Source: Haloarchaeobius salinus
GTDB taxonomy: Archaea > Halobacteriota > Halobacteria > Halobacteriales > Natrialbaceae
DNA: 64,000 nucleotides
NCBI RefSeq assembly: GCF_024464185.1
Contig: NZ_JANHAU010000001.1
Location: 744,001-808,000 of the forward strand
Direction of reading: 5' to 3'
Shown: piece by piece, positions 50,900 to 62,229 of the stretch
How the letters are laid out: every line of letters starts with the position of its first letter
Position numbering within the stretch: position 1 is the first letter of the stretch
Made by a program: the position numbers and the translations under genes
The notes under the pieces: model-generated
Database searches by the model: none
Told to the model about the DNA's origin: nothing
Seen by the model: only the letters and a program-made list of their open reading frames with translations

Positions 50900-52582
50900 A
50901 TGCCGACCGATTCCGAAACGGGGTACGACCCCACACTCGGGAACAAATTCATCTTCGTTACAGGCGGCGTGATGTCCGGACTGGGCAAGGGTATCACGGC
51001 CGCGAGCACAGGCAGACTACTGAAGAACGCCGGGTTCGACGTGACGGCGGTCAAGATCGACCCGTACCTGAACGTCGACGCCGGGACCATGAACCCGTAC
51101 CAGCACGGCGAGGTGTACGTCCTCAAAGACGGTGGCGAGGTCGACCTCGACCTGGGGAACTACGAGCGGTTCCTCGACGAGGACATGACGTTCGACCACA
51201 ACGTGACGACGGGCAAGACGTACAAGCACGTCATCGAGAAGGAACGCGCCGGGGACTACCTCGGCAAGACCGTCCAGATCATTCCACACATCACGGACGA
51301 CATCAAGCGCCGGGTGCGCGAGGCGGCCGAGGGCACGGACGTCTGCATCGTCGAGGTCGGGGGCACCGTCGGCGACATCGAGGGCATGCCGTACCTGGAG
51401 GCGCTGCGGCAGTTCGCGCACGAGGAGGACGAGGAGGACTTCCTGCTCACCCACGTCACGCTCGTCCCGTACTCGAAGAACGGCGAGCAGAAGACGAAGC
51501 CGACCCAGCACTCGGTGAAGGAGCTCCGGAGCATCGGTCTCCAGCCGGACGTACTGGTCGGGCGCTGCGGCGAGCGACTCGACCCCGAGACGAAGGAGAA
51601 GATCGCGCTGTTCTGCGACGTACCGACCGACGCCGTGTTCTCGAACCCGGACGTCGAGGATATCTACCAGGTCCCGCTGGTCGTCGAGGAGGAGGGCCTC
51701 GACGGCTACGTGATGGACCGGCTGAACCTCGACGCGAAGGCGCTGCCCGAGGAGAAACGCGACAACACCTGGCGCAAGCTCGTCACCCGCGAGCGCGAGG
51801 GCGAGGTCGACATCGCGCTGGTCGGGAAGTACGACCTCGAGGACGCCTACATGAGCGTGAACGAGGCGCTCAAGCACGCCGGCCTCGCGAAGGGCGTCGA
51901 CGTGAACGTCGTCTGGGTCGACTCCGACGAGATGGTCAACGCCGACGCCGACGGCACCCACCGCGAGCGGCTCGAGTCCGCCGACGGCATCGTCGTCCCC
52001 GGCGGCTTCGGCTCCCGCGGCACCGAGGGGAAGATCCACGCCATCCAGTACGCCCGCGAGAACGACGTGCCGTTCCTCGGGCTCTGTCTCGGCTTCCAGA
52101 TGGCCGTCGTCGAGGTCGCACGGAACGCCCTCGGCTACGAGGACGCCCACAGCGCCGAGATGGACCCCGACACGTCGAACCCGGTCATCGACATCCTGCC
52201 CGAGCAGTACGAGGTGTCGGACATGGGTGGGACGATGCGGCTGGGCGCACACCAGACCGACATCACCCCCGGCACGCTCGCCGAGGCGGTGTACGACGCG
52301 ACGGCCTGCACGGAGCGCCACCGCCACCGCTACGAGGTCAACCCCGAGTACTTCGAGGACTTCGCGGAGACCCCGCTCGTGTTCTCCGGCCGCGCGGGCA
52401 ACCGCATGGAGATCCTGGAGTACGAGGACCACCCGTACTTCCTCGGGACGCAGTTCCACCCGGAGTTCCGCTCCCGGCCCGGCCGGGCGTCGCCCCCGTT
52501 CGTCGGCCTGCTGGAGACCGTCATGGAACTGGCCGGCGTCGACGGAGCTGACAACGGCGTCGACAGGGAGGTGACCGCCTGA
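50900..52582 (+). CDS. pyrG: CTP synthase
   Basis: 560 residues, makes CTP from UTP, ATP and glutamine. N-terminal synthetase domain: [61 protein letters not shown]-terminal class I glutaminase with Cys in GLCLGFQ and His-Glu in FHPEF. Start at 50900 ([10 protein letters not shown]); the family starts just before the first motif. Its stop overlaps the next start by one base, so pyrG and guaA(B) form an operon. Confidence 0.97.
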   Translation: MPTDSETGYDPTLGNKFIFVTGGVMSGLGKGITAASTGRLLKNAGFDVTAVKIDPYLNVDAGTMNPYQHGEVYVLKDGGEVDLDLGNYERFLDEDMTFDHNVTTGKTYKHVIEKERAGDYLGKTVQIIPHITDDIKRRVREAAEGTDVCIVEVGGTVGDIEGMPYLEALRQFAHEEDEEDFLLTHVTLVPYSKNGEQKTKPTQHSVKELRSIGLQPDVLVGRCGERLDPETKEKIALFCDVPTDAVFSNPDVEDIYQVPLVVEEEGLDGYVMDRLNLDAKALPEEKRDNTWRKLVTREREGEVDIALVGKYDLEDAYMSVNEALKHAGLAKGVDVNVVWVDSDEMVNADADGTHRERLESADGIVVPGGFGSRGTEGKIHAIQYARENDVPFLGLCLGFQMAVVEVARNALGYEDAHSAEMDPDTSNPVIDILPEQYEVSDMGGTMRLGAHQTDITPGTLAEAVYDATACTERHRHRYEVNPEYFEDFAETPLVFSGRAGNRMEILEYEDHPYFLGTQFHPEFRSRPGRASPPFVGLLETVMELAGVDGADNGVDREVTA

Positions 52583-53499
52583 TGGTGAACGTCGACGAGT
52601 TCATCGACGAGAAGGTCGCCGAGATATCCGAGGCGGTCGGCGACGCCAACGCCGTCATCGCGCTGTCGGGCGGCGTCGACTCCTCGACCGCGGCAGCGCT
52701 CGCCTACGAGGCCATCGGCGACCAGCTGACCCCGGTCTACGTCGACACCGGGCTGATGCGCAAGGGCGAGACCGAGGAGATCCGCGAGACGTTCGACTAC
52801 ATGGAGTCGCTGCGCATCGTCGACGCCCGCGAGCGCTTCCTCGACGCGCTGGCCGGCGTCACGGACCCCGAGGCGAAGCGCCACGTCATCGGCGAGGGGT
52901 TCATCCGCGAGTTCGAGACGGTCGCCAACGAGGTCGACGCCGACTACCTCGTCCAGGGCACCATCTACCCCGACCGCATCGAGAGCGAGGGCACCATCAA
53001 GTCCCACCACAACGTCGGCGGGCTCCCCGACGTCGTCGACTTCGAGGGCATCGTCGAACCCATGCGCGACCTCTACAAGGACGAGGTCCGCGAGGTCGCC
53101 CGCGCGCTCGACCTCGACGAACTGGTCTCCGAGCGCATGCCGTTCCCCGGTCCCGGGCTCGCCGTGCGCATCATCGGCGAGGTCACCGAGGAGAAACTCG
53201 ACGTGGCCCGGATGGCCAACCACGTCGTCGAGGAGGAGCTGGCGGAGCACGAGCCCTGGCAGGCGCTCGCGGCCGTCCTCGGCAAGGCGACCGGCGTCAA
53301 GGGCGACAACCGCGTCCACGGCTGGGTCGTCGCCGTCCGGTCCGTCGAGTCACGCGACGGCATGACCGCCCGCGCCCAGGAGGTCGACTGGGACACCCTC
53401 CAGCGCATCCAGTCCCGTATCACGGCGGGTCACGACAACGTCTCCCGGGTGGTGTACGACGTGACCCACAAGCCGCCCGCGACCATCGAGTACGAGTAA
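52582..53499 (+). CDS. guaAb: GMP synthase subunit B (ATP-PPase)
   Basis: 305 residues. Archaeal GMP synthase is split; this is the synthetase part. The pyrophosphatase loop SGGVDSS is at residues 29-35 region, with [26 protein letters not shown] and the dimer domain [13 protein letters not shown] and KPPATIEYE at the C-terminus. It uses ammonia from a separate glutaminase subunit (guaA-a), which is not in this window. Translationally coupled to pyrG. Confidence 0.95.
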   Translation: MVNVDEFIDEKVAEISEAVGDANAVIALSGGVDSSTAAALAYEAIGDQLTPVYVDTGLMRKGETEEIRETFDYMESLRIVDARERFLDALAGVTDPEAKRHVIGEGFIREFETVANEVDADYLVQGTIYPDRIESEGTIKSHHNVGGLPDVVDFEGIVEPMRDLYKDEVREVARALDLDELVSERMPFPGPGLAVRIIGEVTEEKLDVARMANHVVEEELAEHEPWQALAAVLGKATGVKGDNRVHGWVVAVRSVESRDGMTARAQEVDWDTLQRIQSRITAGHDNVSRVVYDVTHKPPATIEYE

Positions 53500-53527
53500 G
53501 CTCGTCTGGTCTGCGTACTTCCGCTGT

Positions 53528-53541
53528 CTCTGGTTGTTTTA
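53528..53541 (+). terminator. T-rich tract between convergent guaA(B) and GNAT genes
   Basis: tctggttgttttac lies 29-42 nt after the guaA(B) stop and reaches the convergent gene's stop. It could end the plus-strand transcript. No hairpin is seen. Confidence 0.3.
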
Positions 53542-53967
53542 CTCCTCCCCGATGCGGACGAACATCCCGCGCGAGTCGGGCGCGGTGGGTTCGAACCCCC
53601 AGTGCTCGTAGAACCCCTCGACGTCGGCCATGAGGTTCACGTAGGCCGATTCGGGCGCGGTCTCGCGGAGGTGGGTGACGAGCGCGTCGGTGATCTCGGT
53701 GCCGAGGCCCTGTCCCTGATGGTCCGGATGGACGACGATGTCGGTGAGCTGGAAGACGGTGCCGCCGTCGCCGACGATTCGACCCATGCCGACGACGGTC
53801 GCTTCGCCGTCCTCGCGTGCGACGACCGTGACCGCGTAGTGGCTGTTCGGCACCCCGGCCCGGGCCGCCTCGACGGTCCGGTGGGACATGCCGGCCGCAT
53901 CCCGGAGCGCGACGAACCGCTCCGGTGTCGGGGATTCCTCGCGGAGCTCGTACGTCGGTGTGTCCAT
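53539..53967 (-). CDS. GNAT-family N-acetyltransferase
   Basis: 142 residues. Acetyl-CoA binding motif A: LTDIVVHPDHQGQGLGTEIT (V-x5-Q-G-x-G-x-G/T). Motif B region VNLMADVEGFYEHWGFEPT. Target unknown; it could modify a small molecule or protein N-terminus. Start at 53967 (MDTPTYELR). Divergent from thiC with a 76-nt spacer that holds the thiC operator. The broken GNAT at 50640-50774 has similar motif sequence (YVHPDHWG), so it may be a relic of a paralogue. Confidence 0.9.
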   Translation of the reverse strand: MDTPTYELREESPTPERFVALRDAAGMSHRTVEAARAGVPNSHYAVTVVAREDGEATVVGMGRIVGDGGTVFQLTDIVVHPDHQGQGLGTEITDALVTHLRETAPESAYVNLMADVEGFYEHWGFEPTAPDSRGMFVRIGEE

Positions 53968-54012
53968 GTTTCTGCTCCACAGTGCCGGGCGAAAACGCTG
54001 TCGAACAGCAGG

Positions 54013-55459
<1,447 letters not shown>

Positions 55460-55525
55460 CTGTCAGATTCCTTCTCGAAGATCCCTTCGCCACAGACTTT
55501 TGTTCGCACCGGAGAAGTCGGAAGC

Positions 55526-56956
55526 ATGAACACGCCCACCCGCCGTCGCCTGCTGGCCGCGCTCTCGGCCACGGCGGCGACCGCCCTCTCCGGCTGTTCG
55601 AGCGACGACGGTACCGCCAGCGAGACACCGACCGGAACCCCGACGGGGACGCCGACCGATACAGCGACCCCGACGGCGACCGAGGAGCCTGCCACCGACG
55701 AGGGGACGACCACGGCGGAGCCGGTCGACCCGGCCGCACTCCGGACCGAGGCCCGCGAGCTGACCGTCGCGCTCGCCGACGGCGAGTACGAGCGCGTCTC
55801 CGACGCGTTCACGGACGAGGCCGCCGAGGTGCTCACGCCCGAGCGCCTCGAGGGTGCCTGGAACCAGACGACCGGCGACCGTGGCCCGTTCCGTGCCATC
55901 GCGAACGCGACGTACAGCGAGACCACCGACGGCACCCACGTCGTCGTGGTCGAGGTCACGTTCGAGGGGGGCGTCCTGAACGTCAGGTGGACGTTCGACG
56001 CGAACGGCGAGCCGGTCGGGCTGTTCATCCGGCCGCCACAGGGCGAGTACAGCCCGCCGGAGTACGTCGACGAGTCCGCATTCGAGGAGACCGAACTGAC
56101 CCTCCCGTCGCCCGCCTGCGACCTCGGCGCGGCGCTCTCGATGCCCACCGGTGACGGCCCCGTGCCGGGCGTCGTCCTCGTCCACGGCTCCGGCCCGAAC
56201 GACCGCGACCTGACCGTCGGCCCGAACAAGATCTTCCGCGACCTCGCCCACGGCCTCGCCACCCGGGGCTACGCGGTCCTGCGGTACGACAAGCGAACCT
56301 ACGCCTGCGACGTGAGCGCCACCGACGACGTGACCATCGACGACGTGACCGTCGACGACGCCGTCACCGCCGTCGAGCGCCTCCGCGAGGAGGAGCGCGT
56401 CTCCGCCGTCTACGTCGCCGGCCACAGCCAGGGCGGACTCGCCGCCCCGCGCATCGCCCGGCGGTCCGACGCCGACGGGATGGCCCTGCTCGCCGCGCCC
56501 GCCGGCGACCTCTGGGAGCTCCTGCCGATGCAGAACCGCCACATCTTCGGGCTCGACGGCGAGATCAGCGACGCCGAGCAGCGCCGCATCGACGAGATCA
56601 CGGCCCAGGTCGAGGCCATCTCGAACGGGGAGTTCTCCGAGGACGAGGACCTCCTCGGCTTCGACGGGAGCTTCTGGGCCAGCCTCCGCGCGTACGACCA
56701 GACCGCCGTCGCCGCCGACCTCGACATCCCCGCCATCGTCCAGCAGGGCGGACGCGACTTCCAGGTCCCCCCGTCGGATATCGAGGACTGGCGGGCCGCA
56801 GTCGGCGACGACCGCGGCACCTACCACAGCTACCCCTCGCTCGACCACCTGCTGTTCGCCGGCTCCGGCACGTCCAGCCTCGCGAAGTACTACGAACCGA
56901 ACAACGTCGACGTCGACGTCGTGGCGGACCTCGACGCGTGGCTGGCCGCGCGGTGA
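55526..56956 (+). CDS. Alpha/beta-hydrolase lipoprotein with an N-terminal DUF3887-like domain
   Basis: 476 residues. A Tat-type signal (TRRRLLAAL) and lipobox LSGC (C24) anchor it outside the cell. A Thr-rich acidic linker (TPTGTPTGTPTDT) follows, then a small helical-beta domain (about 70-165; LADGEYERVSDAF) of the DUF3887 type. The hydrolase has VHGSGPNDRD (oxyanion), GHSQGG with a Ser nucleophile, and YPSLDHLLF with the His. It probably cleaves esters or peptides at the surface. Start at 55526. Single gene; weak AT-rich element around 55498. Confidence 0.9.
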   Translation: MNTPTRRRLLAALSATAATALSGCSSDDGTASETPTGTPTGTPTDTATPTATEEPATDEGTTTAEPVDPAALRTEARELTVALADGEYERVSDAFTDEAAEVLTPERLEGAWNQTTGDRGPFRAIANATYSETTDGTHVVVVEVTFEGGVLNVRWTFDANGEPVGLFIRPPQGEYSPPEYVDESAFEETELTLPSPACDLGAALSMPTGDGPVPGVVLVHGSGPNDRDLTVGPNKIFRDLAHGLATRGYAVLRYDKRTYACDVSATDDVTIDDVTVDDAVTAVERLREEERVSAVYVAGHSQGGLAAPRIARRSDADGMALLAAPAGDLWELLPMQNRHIFGLDGEISDAEQRRIDEITAQVEAISNGEFSEDEDLLGFDGSFWASLRAYDQTAVAADLDIPAIVQQGGRDFQVPPSDIEDWRAAVGDDRGTYHSYPSLDHLLFAGSGTSSLAKYYEPNNVDVDVVADLDAWLAAR

Positions 56957-57218
56957 GCACGGCACGACGTGAGCTGCCGGTTCGGGTCTGCGACAATCGT
57001 GAGATAGCCACCGTGGCGCGCGGCTGGTGAGCGTGCCGAGCGGAGTCGGTCCCGGGGGGTCGAGCGAGCAGGAGCTCTCCGGCTGTTCGGGGCGCAAGCG
57101 GCTCGCCCGACTGGTGCCGTTCACTATCTGGTATCGGTGCGTCCTCCGCCGACGATACGACGACTGAATGCGGTTCATGGACGCCAGTTTCATACCGTTC
57201 CCGTCCGTCGAAACCGCC

Positions 57219-58118
57219 ATGGATACCTATCGCGCGTTGCAGGTGGACGCGTTCACCGACGAGCCGCTCTCGGGCAACCCGGCCGGCGTCATCCCGGACG
57301 CCGACGGGCTGGAGGCGGAGCGGATGCAGGCGGTCGCGGCGGAGCTGGCGGTCTCGGAGACGGCGTTCGTCCACCCGAGCGGGAGCGCGGACTACCGGCT
57401 GCGCTACTTCACGCCGACGACGGAGGTGGACCTCTGCGGGCACGCCACGGTGGCGACGTTCGGCCACCTGTACGAGGACGGCGTGGTCGACGCGGACACC
57501 TACGCCGTCGAGACGAACGTGGGCGTGCTCGACGTCACCGTCGAGGAGGACGGGACGGTGTGGCTGGACCAGGACACGCCGACGGTCGTCGAGGTCGACC
57601 TCGACTACGACCGGGTGGCCGACGCGCTCGGCATCGACCCGGCGACGCTGCAGGACGTGGGCGCGGACCTCCCGCTCGCGGTCGCCGGCGGCGGCGTTCC
57701 CTACCTCGTCGTGCCGGTGAACTTCCTCGAACACCTCGGGAACGTCGACCCCGATATGGCCGCCATCGAGGCGCTGAACGAGGCGGTCGACGCGACCGGG
57801 CTGTACGCGTTCACGTTCGACGCCATCGACGCCGACGCACAGCTCCACGCGCGGATGTTCGCACCCGGCTACGGCATCCCGGAGGACCCGGTCTGTGGCA
57901 CCGGCGCGGGCGCTGTGACGGCGTACCTGGACCACTACGGCGCGTTCGCCGACGAGTTCCCGGACGAGGTCGTGATAGAACAGGGGCACTTCGTCGACCG
58001 CCCGGGGCGGGTGCGTACCCGCACCGCGCCGCTACGTGTGGGTGGGCGGAGCGTCACCGCGCTCGACGGCTCGCTGGTCGTCCCCGAGGCCGACGAGGAC
58101 GAGATCCTGGAGGCCTAG
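57219..58118 (+). CDS. PhzF-family isomerase/epimerase
   Basis: 299 residues, diaminopimelate-epimerase fold. The catalytic acid is E47 in VSETAFVH (the E45 of PhzF). SGNPAGV near the N-terminus, CGHATVATF and the Cys region FAPGYGIPEDPVCGTGAGAV are family signatures. PhzF-like proteins rearrange small aromatic or amino acid compounds; substrate unknown here and no phenazine cluster is present. ATG at 57219 is chosen; an upstream ATG at 57168 is possible. Its stop shares the four bases CTAG with the convergent gene's stop. The upstream spacer 56957-57218 shows no gene. Confidence 0.9.
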   Translation: MDTYRALQVDAFTDEPLSGNPAGVIPDADGLEAERMQAVAAELAVSETAFVHPSGSADYRLRYFTPTTEVDLCGHATVATFGHLYEDGVVDADTYAVETNVGVLDVTVEEDGTVWLDQDTPTVVEVDLDYDRVADALGIDPATLQDVGADLPLAVAGGGVPYLVVPVNFLEHLGNVDPDMAAIEALNEAVDATGLYAFTFDAIDADAQLHARMFAPGYGIPEDPVCGTGAGAVTAYLDHYGAFADEFPDEVVIEQGHFVDRPGRVRTRTAPLRVGGRSVTALDGSLVVPEADEDEILEA

Positions 58119-58894
58119 GGTAGCGGGTCGTCGTCGTCGTCGGACTCCGTCTTCCGTCGGGACCGCTCCTCGTCGCCGGAGACGGCGTCGGTCGCGCGCT
58201 CGCTGCGGTCGCCGTCACCCGACCCGCCGTCGTCGCTGCCGGCGTCGGACTGGGACGAACCGCCCTCGCCGGTGCTGCCGGACTGTGAGCGCCCCGACCG
58301 GCTGGATCGCTCGCTCCCGGACCGGCTGGACGACCGGCGGCTCCCCGACTGATCGCCGGCAGACCTCGAACTCCCGCCCGTTCCAGACGACCGCGCCGAG
58401 CTCCCCTTCGACCCGGTGCTCGAGCGGCCGGTGGCACCGGTCGCCCCGGTGCTCGCGGAGACGCCCGTCCCGGTCGAGGGGGAATCGTCGGCCGACACCG
58501 CGTCCCGTTCGACCTTCCGGATCTCGGAGCGGAGGTCCTTCTCGACGCTCGAGAGCTGGTCGTTGACCACGTCGAGCACCTCGCTCTTGAGCTGTTCGTC
58601 GTCGGAGCCGTCCGACTCCGCGGCGATGGCGCGAGCCATCGTCCGGGTCAGTGCGATGGACTTGCCGATCTGCCAGACGACGACGCCGACGACCGACAGC
58701 GCGACGGTGATGACGGGGCTCGCCGCGGCGACGGCGGCGTCGAACTCCGCGGGGAAGCTCTCGAGCATGATGGTGATGGTCTCGCCGAGGCCCAGGTAGA
58801 TGCCCAGGCCCACGAGCGCCATCCCGACGCCGAACGACAGCCACGAGAGTAGTCGGTAGTAGCCGACCAGTTTGAACGTCTGCTTGGTATCCAT
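58115..58894 (-). CDS. Membrane protein with Ser/Gly-rich acidic C-terminal tail
   Basis: 259 residues. Two hydrophobic segments near the N-terminus (WLSFGVGMALVGLGIYLG and VITVALSVVGVVVWQIG), a predicted coiled coil (KSEVLDVVNDQLSSVEKDL, SEIRKVERDA), then about 120 residues rich in Ser, Gly, Arg and Asp (GSSARSSGTGGSSRS). The tail is low-complexity and probably disordered. No function is recognised. Start at 58894 (MDTKQTFKL). It overlaps the PhzF stop by sharing CTAG. Confidence 0.75.
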   Translation of the reverse strand: MDTKQTFKLVGYYRLLSWLSFGVGMALVGLGIYLGLGETITIMLESFPAEFDAAVAAASPVITVALSVVGVVVWQIGKSIALTRTMARAIAAESDGSDDEQLKSEVLDVVNDQLSSVEKDLRSEIRKVERDAVSADDSPSTGTGVSASTGATGATGRSSTGSKGSSARSSGTGGSSRSAGDQSGSRRSSSRSGSERSSRSGRSQSGSTGEGGSSQSDAGSDDGGSGDGDRSERATDAVSGDEERSRRKTESDDDDDPLP

Positions 58895-59000
58895 GGGCAA
58901 TCCGTCACCACGACGGACCATAACGCCTGCGGCTGTCAGCCCCGGTGGTGGCGGCCGATTAGCCCCACGATTCAAACCACTTGACTGCGTGGGTCCGGAC

Positions 59001-59495
59001 ATGACGACACAGGTGGACCGACTCGGCGACGAACTCCGCGGCCGCGGGGAGACGCTCGCGGTTGCGGAGTCGTGTACTGGCGGCCTGCTCGGGGCGCGAA
59101 TCACGTCGGTTCCGGGCGCGTCGGACTACTTCGACCGGGGGCTCGTGACCTACGCCTACGGCGCGAAGGAACAGCTCCTCGGCGTCGACCGCGAATCGCT
59201 GGACGAACACGGCGCGGTCTCCGAATCGGTCGCCGGACAGATGGCCCGCGGCGTTCGCGACACCGCGGACGTGACCTGGGGCGTCTCCACCACGGGGATC
59301 GCCGGCCCCACCGGTGGGAGCGAGGAGACGCCCGTCGGGACGGTGTACATCGGCGTCGCCTACGCCGGACCGTGGGGGAGCGGGTCCTCCTACGCGACCG
59401 TCGAGCGCTACGAGTTCGACGGCGACCGCGACGCCGTGCGCGAGCGGACCGTCGACCGGGCGCTCGCGGACCTGCTGGCGGAGGTGGAGCGATGA
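59001..59495 (+). CDS. CinA C-terminal / nicotinamide-nucleotide amidase-like
   Basis: 164 residues, the stand-alone PncC-like part of CinA. AVAESCTGGLLGARIT and YAYGAKEQLLGV are the family motifs, with the catalytic Ser/Thr region at ESCTGG and WGVSTTGIAGPTGG. It deamidates NMN in pyridine-nucleotide recycling in bacteria; the archaeal role is assumed the same. It overlaps the next gene by four bases (ATGA). Start at 59001. Confidence 0.92.
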   Translation: MTTQVDRLGDELRGRGETLAVAESCTGGLLGARITSVPGASDYFDRGLVTYAYGAKEQLLGVDRESLDEHGAVSESVAGQMARGVRDTADVTWGVSTTGIAGPTGGSEETPVGTVYIGVAYAGPWGSGSSYATVERYEFDGDRDAVRERTVDRALADLLAEVER

Positions 59496-59992
59496 ACAAG
59501 AAAGGGCACGTGATGAACGGCGTCCTGCTCTCCATCGGTATCGGCTACATCCTCGAGCCCGCCGGCACCGAGGCGACGTTCGTCAAGATCCTGGAGGTCG
59601 GCCTGCCCATCACGCTCGGCGCGCTCTTCCCGGACGTCGACACCGAGTTCGGCAAGCACCGGAAGACGCTGCACAACCTGCCCGTCCTCGGGCTGTTCGT
59701 CGCGTTCCCCTACGTGTTCGGCAACCTCGAGTTCGTCTGGATCGGTGTCCTCACCCACTACGTGCTCGACGTGATGGGGAGCAAACGGGGTATCGCGCTG
59801 TTCTATCCCTACTCGAAGGAGTTCGGCCTGCCCGTCGGCGTCGCGGTCAAGAGCGACCACGCGGACCTGATGACGGTCGTCATCACGGGCATCGAACTTG
59901 CCGTCGTCGCCGCTATCGTGTTCTACACGCCGTGGGACACGCTCCAGTTCGGGGACAGCATCCAGCAGGGCATCCAGGCCCTCGGGGTGTAG
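59492..59992 (+). CDS. Membrane-bound metal-dependent hydrolase (YdjM/DUF457-like)
   Basis: 166 residues, three to four helices. KKGHVMNG at the start, LGALFPDVDTEFGKHRKTLHN and THYVLDVMGSKRG carry the conserved His/Asp pattern of YdjM-like membrane hydrolases. Substrate unknown; bacterial YdjM is LexA-regulated. Coupled to the CinA-like gene. It ends 3 nt before the convergent PHP gene. Confidence 0.9.
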   Translation: MNKKGHVMNGVLLSIGIGYILEPAGTEATFVKILEVGLPITLGALFPDVDTEFGKHRKTLHNLPVLGLFVAFPYVFGNLEFVWIGVLTHYVLDVMGSKRGIALFYPYSKEFGLPVGVAVKSDHADLMTVVITGIELAVVAAIVFYTPWDTLQFGDSIQQGIQALGV

Positions 59993-59995
59993 GAC

Positions 59996-60760
59996 TCAGT
60001 ACACCGCGATGTCGTCGAACCGGCCCTCGTAGGCGATGTGTCCCGGGTGGGTCGGCTCGGTGCCCTGGAGGAACAGCCGGTCGATCTTCGACCACGAGTT
60101 CTCGTAGCCGAGGTGGGCGAACTCCGCAAGACAGCGGAGCTGGTGCCGGATGCCGGTCCGTCGCCCGACGGTCCGCGGTGCGCCGTCGCGGAGTGCGTCG
60201 ACGAGGTCGTCGGGTCGGTCCAGCTCCCGTTCGAAACGGGTCCACACCTCGCCGACGCTCGATTTCAGGTGCGCATACGACGAGCCGAACGGCGGCCAGC
60301 CGCCCTCGTCGACGATGCGGCGCGCCCGCCGGCCGGCGCGGGAGAGCAGCTTCGGGTTGTACGCCTCGACGCCGTGGATGCGGTCGCCGTAGGCCGCGAG
60401 GTCGGCCCCGGTCAGACTGACGTTCAGGAAGCCGGGATGCGGCGCGAGGACGACCGCGTCCTGTCGCTGGAGCTCGCCCATCGCGCCCTCGAGCGTGATG
60501 AAGTCGGGGATGGGCTCGTCGAGACCGAGTGCGAGCAGGTGCTTGCGGGCGTGCCAGCTCCCCGTGAACAGCTCGCGCGCCGGCACGACCAGCAGCTCGT
60601 CGTCGCTGAAGGCGGCCGCCCGCTCGCGGATCTCGGGGAGCCTGACGAAGTGCGGTGCGTACACGAGTGCGTCCAGCCCGGCCGCTTTCGCCCGCTCGAC
60701 GACCGCCTCGTCGAGCACCTTCACGTGCATGTCGACGCGGAAGCCCTCGCTGTCGCTCAC
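59996..60760 (-). CDS. PHP-domain-like phosphoesterase
   Basis: 254 residues from a GTG at 60760. PHP-type pattern: VDMHVKVLDEA (normally D-x-H-x-H), LDALVYAPHFVRL, VVPARELFTG, VLAPHPGF, GVEAYNP and a late GSSYAHL (usually GSDAH). Several canonical metal ligands are altered, so the activity may differ or be lost. The GTG is favoured by a TATA element (60783-60790) about 24 nt upstream; an ATG at 60730 is the alternative. Substrate unknown. Confidence 0.75.
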   Translation of the reverse strand: MSDSEGFRVDMHVKVLDEAVVERAKAAGLDALVYAPHFVRLPEIRERAAAFSDDELLVVPARELFTGSWHARKHLLALGLDEPIPDFITLEGAMGELQRQDAVVLAPHPGFLNVSLTGADLAAYGDRIHGVEAYNPKLLSRAGRRARRIVDEGGWPPFGSSYAHLKSSVGEVWTRFERELDRPDDLVDALRDGAPRTVGRRTGIRHQLRCLAEFAHLGYENSWSKIDRLFLQGTEPTHPGHIAYEGRFDDIAVY

Positions 60761-60782
60761 GACGGCACGTTCCCCCACGCCG

Positions 60783-60895
60783 AATTTATCCGTTGCGCTT
60801 TCCCAGTGCCGGGGTCCTTCGGGGTCGTGATCCCCGCCGCCGGCTGGATTCCCTCGGTGAGCCCAACTGGTTTTGCACGGCACCTATTTTTATAC
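60783..60895. promoter_or_regulatory. Divergent promoters for the PHP and crtB genes
   Basis: On the minus strand gataaattcg (60783-60790) gives a TATA box for the PHP gene starting at 60760. On the plus strand tttttatac (60886-60895) gives one for crtB, whose ATG is at 60952, implying a leader of about 30 nt. Confidence 0.6.
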
Positions 60896-60951
60896 ACGTC
60901 TTGTACTCCGATACGAGTAGCCCTCGCAGCCCTCACACACCGGACACTACC

Positions 60952-61914
60952 ATGAAGAAGGACCAGGTCAAGGCAGGCAAGACGATTCAGCAGCAGACGG
61001 GGCGAACGTTCCACCTGGCGACGCGGCTCCTCCCGAAACGCATCAGACACGCGACGTACGTGCTGTACGGGTTCTTCCGCATCGCCGACGAGATCGTCGA
61101 CGACCCCGACGGCCCCGCCCCCGAGGAACAGGCCGAACAGCTCGCGGACCTCCGTGCCGAGGCGCTCGGCCGGCAGCCGACCGACGAGCCGGTCCTCGCC
61201 GCCTTCGTGGACCTCTGTGCCGAGCACGACATCGACGACGAGTGGGTGGTCGAGTTCCTCGACGCGATGGAGAGCGACATCGACACCGACCGCTACGAGA
61301 CCTACGGGGACCTCGAGGAGTACATGCGGGGCTCCGCCGCCGCCGTCGGCGTCATGATGACCGACATCATGGAGCTCGACGAGGAGGAGTACGAGCGGGC
61401 GCTCCCCCACGCCATCAAGCTCGGCGAGGCGTTCCAGCTGACCAACTTCGTCCGCGACGTACGCGAGGACGTCGTCGACCGCGACCGCGTCTACCTGCCC
61501 ATCGAGACGCTCGAACGCCACGGCGTCGACCGCGAGGAGGTGATCCGGCTGGAGACGAGCGAGGCGTACCGTGCCGCCGTCGAGGAGGAGCTCAAACGCA
61601 CCGAGGAGCTGTACCGGGAGGGCGTCGCCGGCATCCGGTTCCTGCCCGAGGACTGCCAGTTCGCCGTGCTACTCGCGGCCGTCCTGTACGCCGAACACCA
61701 CCGCGAGATCCGTGCGGTCGACTACGACACCATCACCCACGAGCCCGACCTCTCGACCGCCCGGAAGCTCTTCCTCGTGGCGAAGACGCGCTGGCACTGG
61801 CTCTGGAACAAAGACCCAGAGGCCGTCTTCCACCGCGTGAGCGCGGTGCCCGCCGGCGAGGCCACGCACCACGAGCACGGCCGCGGCTGGATGCGCTGGC
61901 TGCCGACGCGGTGA
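60952..61914 (+). CDS. crtB: Phytoene synthase
   Basis: 320 residues, joins two geranylgeranyl diphosphates to phytoene, first step to bacterioruberin and retinal. The first Asp-rich motif DEIVDD (D46, D50) and the second FVRDVRED with a nearby DRDRVYLP hold Mg and diphosphate. YVLYGFFRIADE and SAAAVGVMM are trans-isoprenyl synthase marks. Start at 60952. No other carotenoid gene is adjacent. hmgA, earlier in the window, supplies the mevalonate. Confidence 0.95.
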   Translation: MKKDQVKAGKTIQQQTGRTFHLATRLLPKRIRHATYVLYGFFRIADEIVDDPDGPAPEEQAEQLADLRAEALGRQPTDEPVLAAFVDLCAEHDIDDEWVVEFLDAMESDIDTDRYETYGDLEEYMRGSAAAVGVMMTDIMELDEEEYERALPHAIKLGEAFQLTNFVRDVREDVVDRDRVYLPIETLERHGVDREEVIRLETSEAYRAAVEEELKRTEELYREGVAGIRFLPEDCQFAVLLAAVLYAEHHREIRAVDYDTITHEPDLSTARKLFLVAKTRWHWLWNKDPEAVFHRVSAVPAGEATHHEHGRGWMRWLPTR

Positions 61915-61958
61915 AAGGGGAGACAGGATTTATGGCTCACCACGTCGTGTGATACCAT

Positions 61959-62165
61959 ATGGCGCACAGGCGCGGGAGCGGGTCGACCCCGCTCGACCGA
62001 CTGACATCGCACTACGACGACGTGGACCTCCGGTGTCCGAGCTGTGGCTACGAGGACGCCGAGGGCCACTGGAAGGCCGAGACGAACGGGACCACCGTGC
62101 TGTATCGGCACATCTGCCCGAGCTGCGGCTCGATCCGCAGGCGGACGCTGAAGCTGCGCTCGTAG
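61959..62165 (+). CDS. Small zinc-ribbon protein (68 aa)
   Basis: 68 residues. A basic N-terminus (AHRRGSGSTPLDRLTSHYDD) precedes a zinc ribbon: CPSC, ETNGTTVLYRH, CPSC, ending IRRRTLKLRS. The high Arg content at the end suggests nucleic-acid or ribosome contact (inference). A TATA element (atttatgg, 61929-61936) lies about 25 nt upstream of the ATG at 61959, again leaderless. Function unknown. Confidence 0.85.
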   Translation: MAHRRGSGSTPLDRLTSHYDDVDLRCPSCGYEDAEGHWKAETNGTTVLYRHICPSCGSIRRRTLKLRS

Positions 62166-62229
62166 TCACCGTCGCGGGGTGCGGTGCGGGAGTACAACCC
62201 TTTTGAGCACGTCGGGCGAAGGGCCGGAC

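Noticed and set aside
57168-57218. Earlier ATG for the PhzF-like gene
   Set aside because: The 17 extra residues are unlike the family N-terminus, which begins with the strand MDTYRALQVDAF from 57219.
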